From positions 1 through 64,000 of the forward strand of contig MU266486.1 of NCBI GenBank assembly GCA_021014945.1: DNA of 64,000 bases. Direction: 5' to 3'. A program made the translations under genes and the position numbers. Position 1 is the first letter of the stretch, and every line of letters begins with the position of its first letter. Source of the DNA: Leucogyrophana mollusca (lineage: Eukaryota; Basidiomycota; Agaricomycetes; Boletales). The notes under the pieces are model-generated. The model saw nothing but the letters and a program-made list of their open reading frames with translations, ran no database searches and had not been told where the DNA came from. Positions 35,301-47,208 of the stretch are shown piece after piece.

Positions 35301-36938
35301 ACCAGACTTCGAGGCGAACAGTTTCCTCCCGATCCCCGAAACGAGAGATGAGCACAGGGGAGACTTCTTTGAACAACGAAATGATCAACTCAGGGCGAGT
35401 GCCGATGACCGCAGCAAGCAGTTTAGTGGCGGATCGACGGATTTTGTATGAAGTATCTTCATCGTCTGAATATCTTGAGGGTGGGTCAGCATGACGCGGC
35501 GCAAGAAGGTCGTCGTGCTTAACTCATCAAGCTCTGCGTCTTCGTCGTCGTCATCGTCTGCATCTGCCATCTCCTCATCTTCATCCGGGTCACTGCCAGC
35601 GAAATTCTACAGAAGTATCAGTGGGTGTTGGGAAATGCCAACCAGGAGACAAACTGGGTCATATTTGATGAACTGGTTGCCGAGTTGTATGATCTGGGGT
35701 AAGAAGGGTGTTACTTCTGCGGGCGACCGCAAAACCAAAGTCTCCAGAGCCTAATCTGAAAATCAGCTTAACGCTGGTCTGCTGGAGGGTGTCGTCACTG
35801 GCCTGGAGAGAGCCTTCCCGCAGCTCGTCGTCATCACGCTGCGCAGCTTTCAAAATTGCGGGAATGATGTCACCAAGAACGAGCGATAGCTGCTGTGGCG
35901 ACTGGCGTACGACAGCAGCGACAAGCTGAACAGTCGTTCGCTGATTGTCTGCGCTCGCTCCAGGTGCCAAGTTTGGCATAACATTCACCTCCAGGAGGTT
36001 AGCAAACAGTTTGGGCTGAGCCACTGGGACAAATTGCGAAAGCGTAAGAATCGCGCGCTTGCGCACAGCAGGCCGGGTATGTGACAACAACGGGGTAATT
36101 GTAGGAAGTGGCTGCGGAGTGAGAGACGGGTCGGAAACGTGCGCCGGAAAACGGGTAATGAGAATCGACAGGATCGACAGCGTCTCGATTAGAGTCTCCG
36201 GCGGGGTATCAGGCTACCGTAGGTCATTCTTTAGGAAGTAAGAAGCAGAATTGACACTGAGGCTCACGTTTGAAACTTGTGCGAGGAGCTTTGGCGCAAG
36301 TTTTGCACATGCCTTCGCAGCGATCTTACCGTCTGCTGGAAGCTCCGACGTGATCGTTTTCAATGCTGGAGAAATGCATCAATCGGAAGTTTGAGGAATT
36401 TGTGGGGACGTTGAGACTCACCCAAGCCCGAGATGTCTCTAAGCTCATCGTCCTTACCAACCGAAAAGTTGATGAGGCTATCCACAACGAGGTCCATTTG
36501 AGTTTCACGGATGATCTTGATAAGTTGGCCCAGGCTGTAGAAAGACTTTGTCATCACGCAGAATCGCAACCTCTTCTCCTGACCAAAATGCACCATTTTA
36601 CTGCTTGATTCTTCACCTCGGATATCTTATCTTCGACAAGTTGGAGCACTTGCTTAAGAACTTTGTTCTCAGTCGGCTCGTCACCCAAAAAGCTGGTGGG
36701 ATCCTGCTTGATCTCATTCATGAGATCATTCAATCCCATAAACCTAAATAACCACCGAATTTCAATCAGTACGTGCAACGAAAACGCGTTCTCTGTGGCA
36801 ACACACGCACCTGAAATCCTGGTCCGGGGACTGCATCTGGGATCGGAGCCATCGTGAACAACAAACGAAGGATGGGCGGCGACACTTAATTCAACAAACC
36901 TTTTCGATGAGACTGCTCATCAAGTATGTCTTCGTCAT
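32385..36938 (-). CDS. CAND1: Cullin-associated NEDD8-dissociated protein
   Basis: Seventeen exons read downwards: 36900-36938, 36811-36836, 36594-36743, 36422-36534, 36268-36365, 35803-36213, 35655-35750, 35524-35606, 34424-35473, 33948-34374, 33817-33869, 33670-33764, 33518-33621, 33300-33467, 33096-33242, 32830-33045 and 32385-32771; 1220 aa, the normal size. CAND1 is a HEAT-repeat protein that binds unneddylated cullin-RBX1 and exchanges substrate receptors of SCF-type ubiquitin ligases. Diagnostic blocks are MQSPDQDFRFMGLNDLM, DDELRDISGLG, TSYKIRRSATKLLAAVIGTR, SRFGDREETVR, EESTRNVAAACLGKL, VQMGPWTHKVDDGLEARK and AMYTLLDTCLTKVDLHEFL. The acidic EDEEMADADDDDDEDAELDE loop is also typical. 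The first two exons are very short (39 and 26 nt). The intron at 35751-35802 appears to be GC-AG. Confidence 0.97.
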
Positions 36939-37315
36939 GATGGTTATCGGTCAAGGATGGTAGTTGGATGGTAAAGTACGACGACAGGAGCCACCAGCGC
37001 TAAAGAACGCGACGCCACCAATAAAGGCCAATAAAGGCTTGCCAAATTCGTCGCATAAAAGTGGAAAGCCTCCAGCCTCGCTGTTACTGTACATATTTAG
37101 AAGGAACGACTATCATGCGGTATCCAGACTAGCTTGAGCTCGAACGTTGAACGTCCAGTCCGCACTTTGGACCGTCCACTGCTGAAAAATATATTAATGT
37201 GGGCTATAATTGCATCTGGTCGATAATAGCTCGAATGAGGGACAATAATTGTAATAATATGGGAGAAAGTACGGTTGCTTGTGAGTCGTGCCTTTCGGGA
37301 ACGGTCGAATGCGGC
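36939..37315. other. Intergenic, CAND1 promoter region
   Basis: Contains a tandem pair of CCAATAAAGG words near 37010-37032, in the presumed CAND1 promoter, on the opposite strand to the gene. No open frame of note. Confidence 0.35.
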
Positions 37316-37820
37316 TCATATCCACCCTGCCTCCTCTAGCAACTTCCGCGTGTGTGGGCTATCTGGCTTGAGCTCTCCGTTGAGGGGAGCGAAGTATTTG
37401 CGGATCTTAAAGCTGAAGATCACGGGGTAAAACAGGCCATCGTTCTGCGAAAATGCATCATAAGTAAACAAGGCCGTAGCTCTCGAGGTCGGCGCCTAAA
37501 TTACCTCTCTTGTTCTGCCCAGCTTAGGTTGTCCAGATACTTTCCCTTGATGCCAGTTGCCACCGACGGTGCGTACCCATACAAATTCACCGACCTGATT
37601 ATAAATTTTTAGTCCGCGACAATAATTCAGCGCGGATCACAAGACAGACCTCAAATCTATATGGCCAGGGCTCGTCAACGTCGTCTGGTAGATTGTCAGT
37701 ATAATATGATGCGTGCTCCAGGTCGTCTTTGTATGTGGCGAGATCAACGGGGTATAGCTTGTTGGGTGCAGGAACTCCCATGATACTGGACTTCCTAGCT
37801 TGTGATACTGCTCCGGGCAT
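37316..37820 (-). CDS. Small SH3-like protein with KYFAPLNG C-terminal motif
   Basis: Three exons: 37650-37820, 37505-37594 and 37316-37444; 129 aa. Exon 2 encodes VGEFVWVRTVGGNWHQGKV, which looks like a beta-barrel chromatin-reader or SH3-type strand pair. Exon 3 encodes FYPVIFSFKIRKYFAPLNGE and then LKPDSPHTRKLLEEAGWI. From memory, this C-terminal signature recurs in many small, uncharacterised agaricomycete proteins; I know no function. All three exons join in frame with GT...AG introns of 55-60 nt. A TATATAAGG box lies about 100 bp upstream. Nothing suggests secretion. The gene sits 380 bp upstream of CAND1 on the same strand. Confidence 0.75.
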
Positions 37821-37916
37821 TGCGTATGAAGATTAGACTGGTTGACACTGAGAGATCAAATGCAAGTATTGGATGTGTGTGTTGCGAGTGACTGCGCCAC
37901 CGGGGAGATACCAATG

Positions 37917-37925
37917 CCTTATATA
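37917..37925 (-). promoter_or_regulatory. TATA box of the KYFAPLNG gene
   Basis: TATATAAGG on the minus strand, about 97 bp upstream of the ATG at 37820. Confidence 0.5.
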
Positions 37926-38869
37926 CCTGAGAGAGATTGACTGTGTGGACCAAGCATCGCCTCCTAGCACGCCTCCACGGGCCCTCGAACCCCTGAAAGA
38001 CAATGGGGAATCTGTTTGTTATGGTCAAAACGGGCGATCCACCATCCACTTTGGCAGAATACAATAAACATGCGAGCTGCTTGTGGTTGGGAACAAGGTT
38101 GAACGTTTCTAGAAGTGTGTAGTCCAAAGTGGAGTGGCACCACGAGCGGGCATTATGGTCCCGGCCGTCCTTGCCATAGCGTGGCCCGATGAACTTCATG
38201 CTGGTTAAGTTTGGTCAGGGTGGTCGTACATACATTAGCACTTGTCAGTCTCAACATGTATGTAGGGATGAGTGATCCCAGATCCAAAAAGCCATTTCCA
38301 AACCAATACTACCTTCCTCCTTCCAGAAACGGAGTGAGCAGCGGGACGTGCTCTTGTCTACGTTTCCATGGCGTGTTATGGACAATTACTAGCTGCACAA
38401 ATGGAAGGCCTACCTGGTGGTCGATGAACAAAAAGGCACCACATCAGCGTGTGATGTTTGTCTTGGAGGGGTCCCTCTACCTTGATTAGGCTGGACACCC
38501 CCAGCGAACTTCAGTGTCCGAACTTGGGCGTTCGAATCTCCATGTGGCATGCGCTTGTTGGTTGATACATCATCAGTCCTTTCTCTTTCTAAATCGTCAC
38601 AACCCAGGCTGACAGCTTCCAGTCAACTTGATCCCGATTTCCTTGCGAACGTCATCATTTTTGGTCCCGCACGAACGCATGACAGACGGAAGTTTCAAAT
38701 TGTGTCCAGCAGGCTTCATTCGAAATATGACCCCCAAACACTCCAGTTTCCCATTGATCGAATGATGGCCATTCCTACCAGGGAATCCTACACAAACTCC
38801 ACAGTGAACTCTCGGCAGTTCCAACCGCCGCGCCTTGTCTCCCTCCAGGATTTCTTTTGGTGGTCTAGA
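37926..38869. other. Intergenic, no gene recognised
   Basis: Minus-strand frame 37926-38199 starts with a protein-like stretch (MKFIGPRYGKDGRDHNARS), but it runs into the promoter of the KYFAPLNG gene and cannot be extended into anything known. Confidence 0.35.
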
Positions 38870-39141
38870 TAGGCCTTGAGGCTTGAGGACCTCAGCTCGA
38901 CTCCTAATCTCATCTTTCTCGTTCCGCAACATCACCTTCATCGTCTCTTTCGTTTCGACTGATCGAAAATTGAGGTAAGTGCAGTCATTATCATATCGGT
39001 CCAGGGCCCCTCATGCAAAACAGAATGGACAAGCGACTTACAGTTTAGTTCGCCCGTAAAGTAGTCCAGGGCATTGTTGTAATACTCAAGTGCCTAACCA
39101 TGATTGCCCTTGTTGTCTTCCTCGACCGCTTTAGTGGCGTC
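38870..39141 (-). pseudogene. VPS4-like MIT-domain relic
   Basis: Two minus-strand pieces, 39042-39141 and about 38870-38958, separated by a GT...AG intron. The first encodes ATKAVEEDNKGNHG, an in-frame TAG, then ALEYYNNALDYF. The second encodes ETKETMKVMLRNEKDEIRSR and AEVLK. This is the three-helix MIT domain of VPS4-type ATPases. The intron falls at the same point and in the same phase (1) as the intron ending VPS4 exon 2 at 45149. No AAA ATPase domain follows. The nonsense codon and the missing catalytic part mark it as dead. Confidence 0.7.
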
Positions 39142-40471
39142 CTGTAAGCTTCCCTACAAATGTACGTTTTACAATGCTGCTAAGCATGCCTAAAAGTGCG
39201 AGCATGCTCACATCAACAAGCTAGAATCTGTAATGGTGCGTTGATCGCAAACAAGCACAGAATGCCAGGTTGCGGATAGCACCACAACTGAAACGGCCGA
39301 GCTGAGGCTAGAATTTCGACTCGTAACGAAGGTTATTGACAGACCAACGCAGGTGCCTAGTCTTCCCTGGGCATATCAGGGAAGGAAGATAGTCGCTCCT
39401 TGCGACGCAGACAAGTATAACCACCATAGATTTTCTTCCTATTCGGGCAAACTTTTCTAACAACTCCACGAGGGTGTCCGTCCCCGCAGCCGGTGAGTAC
39501 TTAGGACAACACTCTTTGTATGCACCAGTGATCGTGAGATCTTTTGTGGGTGGTTTGTAGGTTATGCTTAGTTGCAGTCCGTGCGCATCATGTAGTGCCA
39601 GGGTCGCCTGGCTGCGTGGGTCAACCTGCACCCCACTCGGCAGTATTTGCGCCTGGTCGAGGTACGGATGTGCTCTTTGATCATAATGCACTCCACTGCC
39701 TTGCGAGCGGGCCCGATATTTTTGACGGACGAGGCTCAACCGCAAGCCCGCCAGAAATAGGGATATCGACTCGGAGGGCATCATTGACATTATTGTGGGT
39801 AGCTTCTCTTCGCATGTGAGGTTTCCTATTTACCCCCCGTGGTCGCGCTCTTCACTCAATGTTGGCTGTACCTACAAGATCCTGCATTTCGTCGTTGCCA
39901 CTAAATCGAGCAACCAGTTAGAAGCGTAAGCAGAGTATTGCTTGCTATTACCGTTTACCACGGAACTTAGTCGCGCCCTTAGCAAGGATACTGTTGCGTT
40001 ACAACCTGTCGCTAGGCCTGGTTTCATGATCAGCGAACCCCGACAGGTTCATTCCACCAATGATCACATGGAAGAACATTGGAAACTTTCCTATCGGCCG
40101 CTATGTTCCCCAACACGCCTTGCAGTGTTATACAAGTCGAGCCTGACAATGTACTAGTCAACACTATTGCCATGGCAAACTCCTCAGTAATAGTATTCGT
40201 TGTGATATTCCGATTAGAGGCGGGATGATAGACGTGACAAAGCCCAAAATTCGGCCTGGTCTCAGGGTATGGGGCAAAAGTATAGCACAGTGGGAGGCCT
40301 CAAAGCACGGCGAATACATTTGCCGGCGATGGTAACGCTTAATAACTAGTTACAGTGCTCAAACTGCCAAGGTTAACAAGTGAAAAATCGAGTTGAAAAG
40401 CGAGACAAACGATGCAAGGTGCCTATTAAAAGGTCTAACGACTACGAAGGAGGGCTGAAAGAGCATGACTT
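39142..40471. other. Intergenic, no gene recognised
   Basis: A minus-strand frame (39308-39790) reads moderately protein-like, but no domain could be assigned and no splice-extended gene was found. Confidence 0.35.
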
Positions 40472-43310
40472 TCATGATCGCATATGCAGGTGAAGCCCAG
40501 AAGAAGGAATCACGCGGAAATTTGCGGGTTCCGCATCTTCCAGTGCAATGCCGACAGGTTGCTTGAAAGGGGGCGATTCAGGAGTTAGCGGGCCTTCCGA
40601 ATCGTTGGAGGGAGAGGTGGCGTCCATATGGTCCATGGGTACGGGGACCATCCCGAGAGTCCAATTGTTTCCGTAGATCTCCCGCATGACTGTCATGACG
40701 TTCTGGGCATGTTCTGCTTCTGTTGTGGTTTCCGGCTCTGAAGGCTCGAGTGATTCTCGCAAGGAACGTTTCGATAGCTTGTATCGCAATGCTGGCAGCC
40801 CCGCGGAGAAGAGACTCTGGCACGATCGAAGCGCTGTTCGGTAAACGGACTCGGGACGACGGGCAGGAGAAGCGACCGGGTTGTAACCAATACCGTTTCC
40901 GATTTGTTGGACACCGTTTGGAAGGTTGTGCAAGGGCTGAGGGAGAGTGGGTCTTAGCATCGGAGAGCTCGTAGAACGCATCCTCTTGCGCAGCTTCTTG
41001 TGTGTAGGGACAGACGGGGTGGTGCTAGAGACGGTTAGAGTTGAGACGCCGCGGTCTCGCAGAACAGCTGACTGGCTCTTGCGTAGTTTTCGTGGCCTAG
41101 GGAATGATGGATCTAGAGTGTCTGCGCAGTTAGCTGAGTTGATAGACGACATGGAGCCCAGTTCCATATCGAGTGCATCCCAGAGAGAAACAGGGGCGCC
41201 AGGCGAATGTTCTACTCTGTCCTCTTCGATTTGGTGGTCGTCCATCAGCCCCTGGAGTCCGCGGCTTACTCGTTCAATCTCTACAGAGGATTCCTCGTCT
41301 GAGGCCTCGTGAACTATCTCCAATCGGGTCCCGGTCCTTTCGCAACTTTGAGACGAGCCTCGCTTTGGGCATCTGGACAACAAAGAGTCTTGCAGGTTAG
41401 TCAATTCCGGGTTTCCTCTGGGTTTGAAGATGCGTTGGGGTATTGGAGTGAAGGAGTCGAGGTCTTCTGGAGATAGCACAGTGGTCTTCCCGTCTGCAGC
41501 TACAAAGCCGCCTTGGCCACCTGATTCGATAAAAGTATTTGGGGGCCGAGGGAAATCGTCACGGATACAGGAGAGATCTGGTGTGGATGCGGCAGATGAA
41601 GGCGCTGCAGAAATATTCTGGGCGAGGAGAGAGGAAGAGTGCGGGACGACGAACCTGGTGTGCTTCCGTCTGAGATGCATTTCCAATTTCTACACGAGAT
41701 TCAGTGGATATCCATGTGTTTCCGTCCCAACTCACACAGTGCAGAAATAGATGTGCGCTTTGATGTCTTTTACCCCGTATCGCAAGGCAGAATTGCGTTG
41801 AAGGCACTGATAGCCTCCGTCAGGATGAAGGTGGCTCGAAGGAAATGACCTACCTGTGAGATCAGGTCTTGAGCAGCCCACGAAACCGATCTCGAAGTTG
41901 AGAACGACACTGGACAGTGGATAACTTTCGTCTGCAGGACCGCGGAGTTGTCATGATCGTGCTTCGTGACAAACGGATGCTTTGAATAGTCTCCCAGATC
42001 AGCTAAAGACGAGTATTTTCTGAGGAGGCTCACGGAAGCAAATAGCATCATATACAGCACTACTCCGAAGCCCCAAATGTCGACCTTTGAATCGTGAGCC
42101 CAACCAAGCAGTACCTCGGGCGGTTGATAGCTTCCCTTGTCAGGTGTCTGAAAAAGTACCGGGTCACAGTGATGCACGGGCCCTGCGTAGCTGAAGCCCG
42201 TAATGGCGACGTGTCCAGATACATCAATCATTACGTTTTCCGGTCTAATATCATGATGAACTATGCCTTCGTCATGAAGAGCACTGAGGCCTGCGAGCTA
42301 GTTGTGATGTCAACAATCTGGCGATAATAATTAAAAGAGGCCTTACAATTTCTTTCGCGAAGAAGTAAGCACGGTCAGAGCCAATTGGCCCTTCGCGTTG
42401 GATGTGCTCAGCAAGGGTTCCTCCGGCATAAAAGTCCTAATGGAATGAATGATTAATTTCACTTGGACGACGCCAGAATGATCCGACACACAGAAATCGA
42501 ATAGAAGGAGGATTCATCCTGGAATGTCCAGAGGAACGGCGCGAGGAAGGGGTTTTTCAAAGCTCTGATCTGCTCGGACGTCTCTCGTGCTGTCTCTATT
42601 TGGTGAAAATGGGTAGCGGTTGTAACTCGATCCTTGTGGATAGTTTTTATCGTGTATAGCTTGAAGGTATCGCGCTTTCGGCAAAGATGAATGGAAGACA
42701 TTGCATCGTCTGAAAGAACGTGAAGGAGCTTGAAGGACTCCTTTTCAATGAACTGCAGAGACCTGCGGGTGAGACTTCCAGGAAGAACACACAACAGACA
42801 TAGACTCACATCAACCTTTGAAGATCTTATGATTGCATGGGATGGCGGTTGTCTGACTTTGGGGGTTATTACCATGACCTCCTAGCAAAGAAACCCGAGT
42901 CAGTACGCCATCGAGGGTCAACTGGGCACTGATTCGCACGTCTATCTCGCTATCTTTAAAACCAGGAGCAATGTCAGCGATGTCCCTAGTCTGTGAAGAA
43001 CATGGCATGTCTATGATTTCGAGCTGTGGCGTAGTAGGTAGCCGAAGGCACGCACCTCGACATCGAAGCTCATATCAACACGCTCCACCCAAGATTCAGG
43101 TCGCCCTGGCGTCGGTTGTACCGGTGCACTGGACGGCATCAAAGACATTGCGGCATCTCCGAACAGACCGCTGAACGAATCCTGGACAGCAAAAAGTGAG
43201 GACAGAAATAGAACTATTTTCGCCAGACTGACAGAGAAGGGGGATAGATCAAGGGAGTCGACTCCGATAAAGGTGGGCGGTAGTTCACTAAATGACATCT
43301 TGGTGGACAT
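40472..43310 (-). CDS. Kinase-like protein, probable pseudokinase
   Basis: Eight exons read downwards: 43233-43310, 43056-43181, 42895-42990, 42492-42752, 42347-42436, 41854-42297, 41738-41806 and 40472-41689; 793 aa. The kinase-like domain spans about residues 101-388, with an AGC-like end (DIKAHIYFCTKLEMHLRRKH). The anchoring lysine is kept (LYTIKTIHK, Lys136). The catalytic loop reads HHDIRPEN (Asp233 kept, the usual Lys replaced by Arg235). The DFG motif is GFS (251-253), so the Mg-binding aspartate is absent, and the glycine-rich loop is not recognisable. The APE-like PPEVLLG and DIWGFGVVLY of the C-lobe are normal. The C-terminal 400 residues are Ser/Pro-rich and low complexity, with one basic run (HKKLRKRMR). 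Boundaries are supported by phase. The intron between exons 3 and 4 (142 nt) is the least certain, and exons 1-3 match no domain I know. Confidence 0.8.
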
Positions 43311-44963
43311 TGAGTTTGCAGTCGGGATGAGAATCAGGTTTGAAATGCCTGTTGAAGGAACCGAAACCCCCAGCCCAAGGACGATCGTCGACGGTCGGGC
43401 CACGAAGACAATGGATTTGTGTTTGCAGCAGATGAGGAGACGCGAGGCAACGATTGTCGCCCTTCGCTCCTGAATACAGTGCGTTATTGAGCCGGCGGGC
43501 GGAAAGACTCGGATGCGTTGCAGCACTTTGAGTTAAAGTGGTGAGAGAGTCACTACCGTGCTATTTCAAGGCTTTTGTGGAGCTCGCTCAGAGCATCTAG
43601 GATTTTGTCCGCCGAAGACGCTCTAGCGCAGCGGTCACGGTGACCTTAGCTTCCCCGTTAAAATATGGCTGAGTGGGCTTTCGAGGGTGGGGGTGAAGCG
43701 CGTGGAATGAACCGCTGAACAACAACTTGAACAACTGCTAACTGAACCACGGCCTCACTGTACCAATTACCGGAACAAGTAAGATACCGGATGCTCTTAT
43801 TAATTTTCTAAGAGCTACAAACCTGCCTTTACGACAAGTTACAACTACATCATCATACCCCGTCGATATACACACTCGGGTGAGGCTACCAATAATTTGA
43901 GCAGGCGTCGCAACCCATGCGCCATTTGAGGATACTGGTCGCCGCAACCTGACCGGCATCTTCGGGTATTTCCTCCACGCTATTACTATGGTCATGAACT
44001 GATTGTCGGGTCCGCATAGTGCTGACGACGATCACACTTACCGAGCAACACTAGCTCGAGGATCCGTTCGCCAACGCTTGGATCGGGGAGCCTGTCGATC
44101 GATGGTGGAATCGGAGGACTATCACTGCGAGGGGGTGCCGGAGGAAGACGACCATTGGCAGGATACGAGCCGTGCTGTCCATTCTGCCCCAGATACTGAT
44201 AGGTGCTTGCCGGCAAAGGGTGATAGGGGTCGGGCCCGTTCCGCAGTTTGAGATGCTGTGAAGTCGACTCTCAGAGGTTCTGTGGGGGCGAGTGCGCGAG
44301 GAATTGGAGCCTAAATATTCTTTTTTCCGATGTGACTTATGTACATTATATAGCCTTTAGTTCAAGTCCTGTATATGAAACACAGAATGGACAGACCGCA
44401 ATCAATGCCATGGACACGGTGTTGCTGGCATTTGGTTCAATATATCTGAGATCAACTCAAGGACGAAGGCAGTCATACTGAGCGGGCGCGTATTGAATCG
44501 ACTGCACCAGGGAACCTATGAGATACGGAATGCGTATAAGTCGCCATTTGTTCCAAATTTGTTCCTGAGTTCCTGAGATTGTTCGTTTGGCCCCGCGTTG
44601 CAATAAGATACCATCACCGTCACATGCACATAGCTGGCTAACCGTCAAGCGTTTGATCAGCAATAATAGTGGTTCTAAACATGACTCCCGTATCCTACCA
44701 GCGATAGAGGCACTTGTTTATTTCATATGAGAATCCGAGTCGTCGAGACTCAACTCAAACTACAGAGGGTTGACGAAAGTACTTATAAATGTGACAGTGT
44801 GACGATTTTCGTCACTACGAATGTCACGAGGTTCCTGATTTGGGATTGGTCGCTTATGTCATTGGTCGGACAGCGTGAGCGTGGACCACTGCGCCGAGGT
44901 CTTCAAGTCTATCTACTCTATATTGTAACATTTCCTTTCACTACTCGACACACCTGATCCTTC
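43311..44963. other. Divergent intergenic region with an uncertain Pro-rich gene fragment
   Basis: On the minus strand, about 43860-44250, two pieces can be joined across an intron (44020-43970 region): a Pro-rich part (YLGQNGQHGSYPANGRLPPA) and VEEIPEDAGQVAATSILKW. No start codon or end could be fixed, so I do not call a gene. The rest holds the promoters of VPS4 and the pseudokinase. Confidence 0.35.
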
Positions 44964-46666
<1,703 letters not shown>

Positions 46667-47208
46667 TGGAGGCTTGCAGAAGCTTTGAATCTACTAGTAC
46701 TATATACCACTTGGTCTTGGTCTCATACCTTTGCGTCTGTTCTCATTTTTGGGATTCTGTGCACGACCACCGTCACCCTTCCTTATCACGTCCAATGGAG
46801 GAGGCCCTGACAACACATTCAGGGTCTTGTCTGACCTGCCACCCCAACACAGAATTTGGCTGCAGACGGGGCTTTAGAACGCAATAATAACATTCTCCTT
46901 GTCCATTTCACCTGTAACAAGGGCACGAACTAGGTACAGACGGAGTAAGATAAATATATGGTATGACAGAAGCCGGCACATGGCGGCTGAACATGACATT
47001 GCAGCCAGTGAGTATGAGTACTACAACACGTACGGTAATGAGACAGTATGGGCAACAGCGGTACACAGATCGGTCATATAAGCGAAGAAAGGTACTGTAA
47101 CACAACAACCGCGCGCCGAAAAAAGAGTAAGGGGAGGACGGGGAACACCGCCTGAGATACAGCGACTAATGTGACAAGGTGTCCGCCTCGCCCCTACTCA
47201 TAGGGATA
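46667..47208. other. Convergent 3' region, VPS4 and Hal4-type kinase
   Basis: No gene seen; presumably holds both terminators. Confidence 0.4.

Noticed and set aside
38526..38545. tRNA B-box-like word GTTCGAATCTC
   Set aside because: No matching A box or acceptor-stem pairing could be found around it.
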